Assembly: GCF_000002985.6 (NCBI RefSeq) | Contig: NC_003283.11 | Span: forward strand, 1,736,001 to 1,800,000 | Direction: 5' to 3' | Length of the DNA stretch: 64,000 nt | Source: Caenorhabditis elegans | Taxonomy: Eukaryota > Nematoda > Chromadorea > Rhabditida > Rhabditidae | Shown: piece after piece, positions 55,501-64,000 of the stretch | How the letters are laid out: every line of letters begins with the position of its first letter | How positions within the stretch are numbered: the first letter of the stretch is position 1 | Translations under genes and position numbers: made by a program | Notes under the pieces: model-generated | Seen by the model: the letters and a program-made list of their open reading frames with translations, nothing else | Database searches by the model: none | What the model was told of the DNA's origin: nothing

Positions 55501-57242
55501 AAGGAATATTAAATTTGTTTAAAGCCCGGACGCTATATCTTTTACAAAACTTTTCTAACGGTAAAACTTTTCAAAAAAACTGAATTTTTTATTTTTACCC
55601 TTTTTTTTTACAATATTCAAAAAAAAACTCTGTTTTCACCTATCATAATTTTAAAAATCGACCAAAAAAAATTTTTCTGCGATTTTCACACTTTATTAAA
55701 AGTCTGTGCGTCTGTGGCACGTGTTGCCAGACTGTCCCATCACGGTTTGATCAACAAAAAATGCGGGAATTTTTCGTCCAAAAATGTGACGTCAGCACGT
55801 TCTTAACCATGCAAAATCAGTTGAGCACTCTGCGTCTCTTCTTCCGCATTTTTCGTAGATCTACGTAGCACAGCGAACTAGAGCGAGAATCGCGAACAAA
55901 AAAATTTTGAGAGTTCGCAATGGGGCGTACTTGCATAGTTCATTTTTTACTGTTGAAATTTTCAATCAGTTGTTTTCTATGCACTCTTTGGAAGAAAAGG
56001 AAATTTTACTTCGTTTTGCAGGCAATTTTGGAAAGATAAATATTTAAAATATCAATTAAAAAAATAATTTAAAAAATCCGGCCAGTATTGACGGAGCCTT
56101 AGGCATTTTCCCAAAAAAGGAATACAGTTTTGATGTAAATATTCACCAAAATCTTGAATTTTAGTTAAAAAACAAGCTGTGAGGAGTGTGCTGTTTCTGA
56201 TTATAACCTTTAAAGTTGTTTATTCACTATTCTGAGAAAATTTATTGATTACTTCAAGCATAATGGTCTAAAACAGGCACAAATTTGAAAAACTCTCATT
56301 TCTTTTTTATTTTCAATATTATCTCTCATTTTCAGTACTGATCAACCTAACAATTATTTTTTAAAAATTTTCATAGCAAAAGGGCACAAAATAACAGCAA
56401 TTGGAACCATTTTTAGAAAAAATAAATAGGATGCACATTGAAATAGAACAAATATGCAATATTTTTCTGTAAAAACTAAAAATTACTATACTTTGATAGT
56501 ACTAAGATGCATTTTACAAAATAGGAGATCCATAATGTTTGTTTTATTTCCGATAAACACCCTGCAATCAGTTATTTGTTGAAAATTCGGAAAAAAAGCG
56601 AAATACGCGTTTTTTGTATTTTCTGAACTAAAAATTGCAACTATATATTTAAAAAATCTACTAGAATGTGTTTTTCTGATAAATATTTCCTTATTCTCCC
56701 GAAATTATCGATGAAAAACAGCAAAAACACTTTCAAAGTTTCACTTTTGATACAGAATGCAAGCGCGCCCCACTGCCCACATCAGATTCTCATTGGCTGA
56801 AAATTCGTGCCCTAGGTCGCTGTGGCGTAGATCAAACCGAAATGAGACACCCTGACACCACGTGCTGCGGTTTTTTCCCCTGAATGACAGAATACAGTCC
56901 CAATATACCTAATATAACTGTAAAAAAATTTATAAAATTTATAAAATTTTTCTACATTTTTTCTGATTTTTTTAAACTTTTAAAAATATTGAAAAAAAAA
57001 TTTAAAGAGCAAAAGCACGTTCTTTTCGAATTTTACTCCATTTTTCAGGTCACCTATGTTACGTGCATACTAATTATGATATCATCAGTCGAGGCTGTAT
57101 TAACGTTAGTGATGGTGGTCCGGAAGAGCTGAAAAAGAAGGGCGGATATTTGTTATACAGATTTTGTGATGAAGACTTGTGCAATGGAGAAATAACTGCA
57201 GATCCAGTTGTGAATGTGGAAGGTTCTGGGAACCTCAGTTGA
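52511..57242 (+). CDS. Secreted ET-module protein, gene 1 of cluster
   Basis: Seven exons (52511-52587, 52705-52789, 53601-53676, 54896-55041, 55186-55255, 55299-55478, 57049-57242) give 275 aa. Signal peptide MKTFLILAMLIEDIVTIK is followed by three cysteine modules. Module 1: CNCLGSMGEFCDNGFCETTS to LVSCVCSTDMCN. Module 2: IKCYNKF, NFCFGQFC, RGCSDLE, IVCQCNTEFCN. Module 3: LLCYYN, GHLCYV, RGCINVSDG, RFCDEDLCNG. Repeated CxC....CN ends and ET after the fourth Cys fit the nematode ET-module family (Pfam PF01684), secreted and of unknown function. Introns 3 and 6 are enlarged by repeats. The two downstream paralogues have the same exon phases. Confidence 0.8.
52893..53055. repeat. GGTGGAGTTCC...ACCATTTTGGG repeat, short copy
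   Basis: AAAGGTGGAGTTCCTGAAA at the left and CGGTACTCCATTGAGGTGC at the right, with TTTTGGACCATTTTGGGCC inside. Family of the 18.9-kb palindrome. In intron 3 of ET gene 1. Confidence 0.65.
54149..54705. mobile_element. Palindromic element in ET gene 1 intron 3
   Basis: AAAGGTGGTGTACCGAAATC and GATTTCGGTACCCCACCTTT are inverted ends. Arms share GACTCCAAATTTTCCCCTGA and complement, and GCATTTGCTCCATT. Confidence 0.85.
54815..54880 (+). mobile_element. Retroposon-like 3' tail, short copy
   Basis: ATTCGTATGGAATCGTATTA followed by AAATAAATACAAATAATAAT. Same end sequence as at 45.8 kb. Confidence 0.55.
55719..56868. mobile_element. Repeat C split by a larger insertion
   Basis: Left part 55719-55868 (GACTGTCCCATCACGGTTTG, GACGTCAGCACGTTC, ATCTACGTAG). 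Right part 56826-56868 (CGTAGATCAAACCGAAATG, CACCACGTG). In intron 6 of ET gene 1. Confidence 0.8.
55869..56825. mobile_element. 957-bp non-autonomous inverted-repeat transposon
   Basis: Ends CACAGCGAACTAGAGCGAGA and, inverted, CACAGCGACCTAGGGCACGA. Similarity continues imperfectly for about 70 bases (GGGGCG then CTTGCAT in both). CGTAG flanks both sides (55864-55868 and 56826-56830), a probable 5-base target duplication. No coding frame. Confidence 0.75.
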
Positions 57243-58060
57243 TTTATGGGTTTTATTTGAATTTAATAAAGTTTTCATTCAATGCGTATCCCTACTCATT
57301 ATTTTTTATGTGAATTTATATAAGTAATTCAGTAGATACTTTGAATGTTATCTAATTTTAATGAGTTGCCTTAAAACTTGATAACACGACCATAATTCGC
57401 TGAAGCTTTAAATTTGACTTACAACTCGATAATTTAAAATTCACTTAATCTTTTTTCTGTGGAAAAAAATCTGAAAAATTGAAAAATTATGTTTAAAACA
57501 ATGATCAAAGAGAAAATGAAGCAAGATCAATTGATAGAGCAGGAAAGCGTAAAATTATAAACTTACAATTAGGGAATTAAAAAATAAATCAGCCATTTAA
57601 AATAATATTGCAACATTAAAAAAAATCGTTCAAAAAATAGAAAAATTCAATAAATTAAAAAAAAAATTAAAATCGGTATATTGGTACTGTTTTCTGTCAC
57701 TTACAATAAGCAATGCAATTTTTAAGTGCGCAACCAACATGGGTCGAGGCCCGTAATATATGTAACTTCATAAATAGTAACAATTAGTTATTGAAACAAG
57801 ATAAAAATTATAGCAGTTTTGGCATTTGATTTTTTGAAAATTTGGCAATTTGACATAATTTTAATGGAAGAATAGTGAAATATTTCTAAACCCGATTATA
57901 TAAAATTTTTAATGTATAAGTTTTGTCAACAACATAACCTTAAATGAATCGTTAAATTTTTCACTTTGACTACATCTTTAGAAATCAAGGATTTTGAAAG
58001 TTTCAGCTTAATAAAACGGAGTTCTGCGGACATTTTTCAGAGATTTAATGGTTTTTTCAG
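57243..58060. other. Spacer between ET gene 1 and relic, no other feature seen
   Basis: AT-rich. The position suggests the decayed body of the relic ET gene, but no module exon other than the last could be recognised. Confidence 0.4.
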
Positions 58061-58198
58061 GTCATCTATGCTATGTGCACAAAGATGATAACACAATTTC
58101 CAGAGGATGTTTGAGTGTGAGTGATGGTGCACCTGAAGAGTTGAAGAAAAAAGGACGATTTTATCTATAGATTTTGCGATCAAAATTTGTGCAATTGA
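58061..58198 (+). pseudogene. Relic last exon of an ET-module gene (frameshifted)
   Basis: After GTTTTTTCAG the frame reads GHLCYVHKDDNTISRGCLSV and SDGAPEELKKKGRFYL, then TAG. The expected continuation YRFCDQNLCN is present one base out of register, ending in TGA. It closely parallels the last exon of ET gene 1. No upstream exons were found. Confidence 0.75.
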
Positions 58199-58517
58199 GT
58201 GTATACCCCCTGAAAGTGGAGTAGCAGGTCCGGAAAATGGAGGATTTGTTTGATAAATTATTTTAAATTTGTACTGGTGAATAAATTTTAAAATTTATAT
58301 CTGCACATCTTCTTAAAAATTTAATGTATGTATACACATTTTTTCTCAAACACTACATATATTTTCATGATGTTAACTGGAGTTTTTGTTTGCAAATTAA
58401 TCAAAAAGCAGGTGATAGATCAAGTCTTGAAAAAACAAACTTTAATAAAATAGCCATGACAACGATTTAATTATTAATTCTGTTCTTGCTTTCGAATTAA
58501 ACTTTTTTTTTATTAAA

Positions 58518-61451
58518 ATGAACGTTTTTTCAATATTCGCTTTAGGTTTTTTATTTAAAAATTGTTCCTGTTTTCAGTGCTATTGTCAAGGACAAAATGG
58601 GTGAGAACAAATAAATTGCAAATTGCAAAAAGCAATATTTTTTTCGGTTTTCAGCGATAATTGTGTGAACGGATTTTGTGAAACGGAAAATTATTGTATA
58701 AAATCTTGGATTGTGGCAAATGGGGCAGTGAGCAATCAAGTTTTTTTTTTTTGAAATTCCAGGGTATACAAGGAAAATTTTAAGGACTGTTTAAACACTC
58801 GTACTGATCTATCCGACCGACAATGTCAAAAAAATCGGAGAGGACTGGTCTCGTGTATTTGTGAGTGGTTTTTTAAAAAGTATTTCAGCTCATATTTAGA
58901 ATTTCGAATGAAGCCTAATTGGCTAAAAAAAATTAGCATCAGGGGAGCCATTTGGACTTGAAAAAATTCGATCTTCAATTTTTTCAAGGAACTTTTACAG
59001 CTAAAAAATTATTAAATACTAGATTTGAAGAAGTTTTGCGAAGTAAGCTACTGGATTTTTGGATTAAAAAATGATGTATTCTTATAACAAGATGGGTGAA
59101 AAAATTAGCACGCGATAGAACTTTACTCTACTTAAAATTATTCAAAGTCTGTATAAATTGACTTTTTAAATTAATTGTACAAGCAAATAAAATAGTGAAA
59201 AAAATTCAAAATGCTCCTCCGGTGTTTTTTTTTTTGCTGTGACCCATTTCCAATATTACATTTGGAGTGTGATAACCTTCATTCAGATGTCTGAAATACT
59301 TAAACTGTTAAATTTCAATATTTAAAAAAAACTTGGCATTGGAATCATACTGATTGTTCAACCTTTGATTTAGCAAAATAAATATAAAAACAATTTTAAA
59401 TTTGGTGAATACTTTCTCAGCATGTAGTTCTCAAATAAAACTGGTAAATTATAGCCTTGTAAGGAAAGATTTTTAGTTTACTGTCAGACTTCAAAACGAG
59501 ACATGTGCCATTTGAAAGTTTTCCATAAGGATATGTCTATATATATCAACCCCTCTAGCATCGATCTGAAACTGCTTCAGTGCATTTTTTCTCTACTTTG
59601 GAGGCCTGTAGAATTGCTCCAAAAATTTTTTTGCAAACTTGCAATATTTTTCAAAACGTTAAAAAGTAGAAAAACAATCTGGGAGATTTTTGGAAATTTT
59701 AAATTTTTTGAAAAAAATCTGAAAATTTCATCACTCCACTAGGTCCAAGAATTTTCAGATTTTTTAAAAAAATTTTAAAATGTTCCAAAAATCTCCCATA
59801 TTGGTTTCCTATTTTTAAACGTTCTGAAAACATTGAAAGTTTGCAAAAAAAAAATTTTTGGAGCAATTCTACAGGCCTCCAAAGTAGTGAAAAAAAAGCA
59901 CAGAAGCAGTTTTAGATCGATGGTAGAGGGTTTGAGAGTGGAGCTTTGCCGCTTAAAATTTTTCTTTCAAATGACACATGTATCGTTTTGAAGTCTGACG
60001 GTAAACTAAAAACCTTAAAGTGTTCGCCAAAAAATTAAAGCTCTACAACAACAACTTCAGCGTCGCTAAAGAAGATATTTTAAAGTAACATGATTTTAGG
60101 TAACTCTGATAAATGCAACGATGACTCGTTTACAATACCATCGGATGTTGTTCTTACCATACCACCAGTCATCAAATGTTTCTCACAAGACTTGATTGAA
60201 GATAACTACTGTTTCGGGCACTATTGCACGTATGAACAGGAATACGTGAGTGATCTTATAATGAATAAAGGCACTTTTATTGTAATCTTCAACTAGGGTT
60301 TCCAAGTAGTTGCCAAAACCTGTCTCTCGGCAAACACCAAGCCTGCTTTCATTTCAGAACTCAGCATTGAAGGGGAGAACAGGTTTGAGGCAGGCCTTGA
60401 AACCGCGCCTGCCTCTTAAGAATGCACTATCTTCAACAATAGGCATTAGTGAAAGAGTCTGCGATAACCAATCGGGGTTTTCGAATTCTTGATTTTATAT
60501 TAGATTAGTAAATAATGATATTGTTAATTTTTTTATTTTTAAGAAGAATCAAATGGTAATGAAAAAAAAGTTCCAGATCAGAAATGACTTTGGAGATGCA
60601 TATACCAGCATTAATAGTCCGTCTCGTGGTTGCAGTGACTTGGAATGTAAGTATTCCGATCATACTTTGAAAGCCGTCAAATTCGTAAATGATTATTTCA
60701 ATATCTGAAAGTTTTCCAAATTGATATACCTATAGTACAAAGAAAAATCTTGAAAATCAAGTTCAAAATTTGTTTGTCAACTTTAAAAAACTCACCGAGA
60801 ATTAGGCGGAGAATTTTTTTTTTGCAAAATTTCTACATACATTCAAATATGAGAAGTGTTTTGAAGAACATTTTGCTACAGAATAATCAACGAAAAAAAA
60901 TCGTTAAAAAGCTTCCGTCCCCATAAACAAAACTCAGGAACAAGTAGCCGCTTTCCGATTGTCAGGTTTTTTTGTTGAAATAATCCTAAACTAGTTTTCT
61001 GAGTGACTGGCGCGTTTATTTCCAGATGCAGAAGACCTGAACTCCCCGAACATGTGCAGATTGCTCAACGGATTGCTAGAATGTCAGTGCTCCACGCCAT
61101 ACTGCAATCGAGATCAACCGTTTGAAGTACCCATGGGAAACACATTATGCTATTATAGAGAAGGTGAATATGATTCGAAAAATATTCCAGCACGGAAACA
61201 CTGTCGAGGCGGGTTTTTTGTTCAGGAATAGACAAAAAAATCCCAGATTTTCAGGTCACGTGTGTGTTGCACGCATCGACAAAAAAGTTAAAGAGCTGGG
61301 CTGCCTGAGTGTCAGTGATGGAGCCCCGGAGGAGTCAAAAACCAGTGGTGCAAACATGTATTTTAAGTTTTGTAACGAAGACGAGTGCAACGGAGATTAT
61401 ATTGTAGAAACGAGTACACCACAAATTGAGGCAAATTCTGTCATAGAATAA
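58518..61451 (+). CDS. Secreted ET-module protein, gene 2 of cluster (GC-AG intron)
   Basis: Seven exons (58518-58600, 58655-58739, 58785-58860, 60100-60245, 60577-60646, 61026-61208, 61255-61451) give 279 aa. Signal peptide MNVFSIFALGFLFKNCSC. Module 1: CYCQGQNGDNCVNGFCETEN to LVSCICNSDKCND. Module 2: IKCFSQDL, NYCFGHYC, RGCSDLE, LECQCSTPYCN. Module 3: TLCYYREG, GHVCVAR, LGCLSVSDG, KFCNEDECNGD. Intron 6 (61209-61254) begins GC instead of GT. No alternative donor keeps the frame, and the position matches the GT donors of the two paralogues, so a GC-AG intron is the best reading. Intron 3 holds a long palindrome. Confidence 0.8.
59480..60015. mobile_element. Palindromic element in ET gene 2 intron 3
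   Basis: GTCAGACTTCAAAACGAGAC and GTTTTGAAGTCTGACGGT are inverted ends. Inner arms share TTTGGAGGCCTGTAGAATTG and its complement, around ATTTTTTGAAAAAAATC. Confidence 0.85.
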
Positions 61452-61759
61452 TTTCTAATGGGATTTTTTTGTGAATAAAATGCTGTTTGCAATTTCATGA
61501 TTACAATTTTGATTTGCTCGATTGAAATAAGCATTTAGGTTCAAAATTTTATAATTTTCTTGAACCTTTTGAGTTAAAAAAAATACCCCCGCCAGGAAAA
61601 AAATAAATTTTGCATTTTTGTTGAACAAATAAAAAATTCAATCAAAAAAATTTTTAATCTCTTCCAAAAAACGAGGTATTTCGGTCTATAATAACTGCAA
61701 ACTTAAATTTGAATTTTCCGCCAAAAGTTTTTTTTTTCAGTTTTTTTCAATAAAAAGAT

Positions 61760-62015
61760 TAAAAGGATTAAAGGACGATCCGTTCTTCAAGTGCTATGCA
61801 CTGCGGATCTGGGATTCAGGTACAACTGCCTGGTGGTGATCCCTCTGGGCTGTAATTTAAGCCACGTCCTAGCCGGGGACTGTGGCCGATAATCCAGTCG
61901 TGGATTGCTCCACTTCCCAATAGAGGCTGGGTGAACCTAGGGGGTGAGGCCGGACTTGAACTCGTGACCTCCAGACTGCTAGCGGCCACCACTACCGACT
62001 GAGCTATCTGCCCCC
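61760..62015 (-). mobile_element. tRNA-derived SINE-like element
   Basis: Read leftward from 62014: GGGGCAGATAGCTCAGTCGG contains a pol III A box (TAGCTCAGTCGG). CACGAGTTCAAGTCC, about 35 bases further on, is a B box. A GC-rich body of about 170 bases follows, ending in TTTA and ATCC-type simple repeats. Acceptor and T stems pair poorly, so it is not a working tRNA gene. Confidence 0.75.
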
Positions 62016-62199
62016 TGAATTTTTAATTTGTCTTCGTAACGAAAAAACAGAAAAAAAATGACGGTGCGAAAAAGCAGGTGTTGCTTCAAAGTAGGGGCAC
62101 AAATAATCTAATTAAAAACTGAACAAATCAAAAAATCGCTATAGCAACCCATTTATTTCTAAATTTTTGCATTGTGATTAAAAATAATTTTTTTTCTAA

Positions 62200-63694
62200 A
62201 TGAAGCATACTTTATTAATTCTTACTTTCGTGACGGTTTTTCCACAAGAAATTGTCGGAATTCAGTGTTACTGTGAAGGGCATTTTGGGTAAAAAACGAT
62301 TTTCAGTTTCTGATATTTTGAGCAACTCAAATTAATTTTTACAGCGTTACTTGTATCGACGGATATTGTGAATCAACTTCTTATTGTATGAAAACGTGGA
62401 TTTTGGCAAACAGCCAGGTCAGAGATCGGGTAGGTAGAGGTATAGTTAATCCTTTAATAAATAAAGCAACGGAAATCAACCAGTGAATTATTTTCACTAA
62501 GATTCGTAGAATTATTTTGAGTGGTTTTACTGACTTCGATCATTTTGAGAGCAAACAATATTTTTCGAGCATTTTTTTTTTTTAATTCAAGAAGCTCATA
62601 GAATGAGTGTCATTTATGTAAATGTAAAAATATGTTTTATTCCTTAACCATACAAAAAAAACGCAACTTGATATTATACACCACATTTAACAACTTGCAA
62701 AATTTTGCAATTGTTCGACCCTAAAATTTCCATAAAACTGTTGTAGAATTTAATATTTTTGAGGGATGTCAAGAAACATTTGCCGACTTATCGGAACTAA
62801 CATGCCAGACAAATCGAAAAGGACTTGTTTCGTGTTTTTGTTAGTTTTTATTTGTTAGTCTTTTTTTAGAATTTTTATTTTCAGGCAACACTGACAAATG
62901 CAATGATGATTCGTTTGAAATTCCAACAGATGTTGTGCTTACCGTACCGCCAGTCATGAAATGCTTCGAAGATGACTTAAATGAAGATAATTATTGCTAT
63001 GGACACTACTGCATATACGAGCGTGATCTTGTGAGTGTATAAAACACATAATGTTTTTACAAATCAGCTGTGAGCACTGGGCGTGGCTAACGTCTTTTAT
63101 TGTTCGGCAAACTTCTCTTTCAAAATCATTTCACTTATAAGTGTATTTACGGGAGCTTGATTGTCCAGATGAAAATTTCCTTTCAGACTCGAAATGAATT
63201 TGGCGATGTATTCCCGAGAACCGCCAAACCTAGAAGAGGATGTAGTGACCCAAACTGTAAGAATTGCAAAAAAAACCCCAAACTAATCTTAAAAATCCAT
63301 TCCAGACACTCAAGATTTGTCTCGTAAAAATATGTGCAAAATTGAAAACGATTGGCTCCAATGCATTTGTGATACAGAGTTCTGCAATCGAGAACAGAAC
63401 ATTGAAGTGCCGTTGGGCAACGTGATATGCTATTTAAGTAAAAGAGATCAATCTGAAAGAACCAAGTACTGCATAGGTACATAGGTGAAGAACTTTTATA
63501 CAATATATTAATTTTATTTTAAAGGTCAAAAGTGCTATTTATTCTACGAAGACATTAATAATGTCAAAGAAAAGGGATGTTCAAGCGTTAATGACGAGGC
63601 TCCAGAAGAAGAAAAACGGCTGGGAAAATTAGGTTATTATACATATTGCGATGAGAATTTGTGCAATGGAGATTTGCTCCCAAGTATTGAATAA
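62200..63694 (+). CDS. Secreted ET-module protein, gene 3 of cluster
   Basis: Seven exons (62200-62288, 62345-62429, 62764-62839, 62885-63030, 63187-63256, 63306-63476, 63525-63694) give 268 aa with the same phases as its neighbours and compact introns. Signal peptide MKHTLLILTFVTVFPQEIVG. Module 1: CYCEGHFGVTCIDGYCESTS to LVSCFCNTDKCND (ES instead of ET). Module 2: MKCFEDD, NYCYGHYC, RGCSDPN, LQCICDTEFCN. Module 3: VICYLSKR, KYCIGQKCYLF, KGCSSVNDEAPEEEK, TYCDEN, LCNGDLLP. Intron 3's acceptor is the weak TTTTTGAG. Probable role as for gene 1: secreted protein of unknown function. Confidence 0.8.
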
Positions 63695-63725
63695 ATATTT
63701 TCACAAAGTGAAAAAAATAAATTAA

Positions 63726-64000
63726 CTAGTGTGCCGAAATTGATTGATGAGTTCCAGGTTTTCCAACGACGCTTACAGTAGCTGTGGTTCTGGAGTTGAC
63801 TCGGCCACCCTGAGTTTTATTTTATTTTTACTTTATTCTTCAAAACCTAGATGCTAATTTCTCACCTTGATCCTGAACAATTTAGAGACTCCACTGCGAA
63901 TTGTGGTGTTCATGAACAGATAAATGAATGCAGGGCATCCGTGACCAAGCTGCCATGAGATGTGTCCGATGACTATGACAAAATCGGCAACCGGGAAGAA
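63726..64000 (-). CDS. 3' end of a seven-transmembrane chemoreceptor (partial)
   Basis: Two exons read leftward: from the window edge to 63866, then 63809-63726. They encode FFPVADFVIVIGHISWQLGH, GCPAFIYLFMNTTIRSGVSK and LFRIK, then GGRVNSRTTATVSVVGKPGT and a stop. A membrane segment followed by P-x-IYL--N--IR is the end of TM7 in srx/srt-type nematode receptors, but the family cannot be fixed from 72 residues. The stop is 31 bases from that of ET gene 3 (convergent). Confidence 0.65.

Noticed and set aside
61930-62014. Functional tRNA gene
   Set aside because: A and B boxes are present, but acceptor, anticodon and T stems do not pair properly, and a long non-tRNA body follows. Called a SINE-like element instead.
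1-64000. CRISPR arrays, bacterial operons or phage genes
   Set aside because: Spliced genes, nematode-specific families and AT-rich introns show eukaryotic nuclear DNA; tandem repeats here lack spacer structure.

Overview
This is animal nuclear DNA from a Caenorhabditis nematode, very probably C. elegans and probably an arm of chromosome V. The evidence is short introns (often 42-60 bases) ending in TTTTCAG, nematode-only chemoreceptor families, a divergent nuclear receptor, tandem C-type lectin genes, ET-module genes, interstitial TTAGGC telomere-type repeats, and dense palindromic MITE-like repeats. Genes were assembled by hand from splice sites, phase and protein-family pattern. Every multi-exon model closes in frame except one junction in the nuclear receptor.

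Layout. 0-5 kb: end of a str-like receptor (+), a complete 296-aa seven-pass protein (+), and a complete srab-like receptor (-) whose 3' end meets it 11 bases away. 7.8-13.2 kb: a nuclear hormone receptor (+) and a secreted 5-hydroxyisourate hydrolase (-). 14-19.7 kb: an srh-type receptor (-), another seven-pass protein (+) and a C-factor-like short-chain dehydrogenase (-). 21.2-29.3 kb: two tandem 11-exon C-type lectin genes (+). 29.8-46 kb: four minus-strand genes: DHRS4-like dehydrogenase, Ly6-type GPI protein, TIL protease-inhibitor-like protein, and PGAP2/Frag1-type membrane protein. 46-52.5 kb: no gene seen, only repeats. 52.5-63.7 kb: three intact tandem ET-module genes (+) with one frameshifted relic. 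63.7-64 kb: 3' end of another chemoreceptor (-).

The most interesting observation is in the lectin pair. A von Willebrand A-like domain, carried by exons 4-7, sits inside the first C-type lectin domain, between its NW motif and its EP...DC half. The module is bounded by phase-1 introns and is a whole number of codons in both copies, so skipping it would restore an uninterrupted lectin fold. Also notable: a GC-AG intron in one ET-module gene, a nested palindrome with a TGA target duplication, a 957-bp inverted-repeat insertion inside another repeat, a tRNA-derived SINE, a 39-bp-stem hairpin, and telomere-like arrays inside repeated blocks.

The genes do not form one pathway. The mix of chemoreceptors, secreted cysteine-rich proteins, lectins and detoxification or steroid-type enzymes is typical of a fast-evolving chromosome arm. 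The lectin pair shares a conserved promoter with three TGATAA-type sites, which suggests intestinal GATA-factor control.
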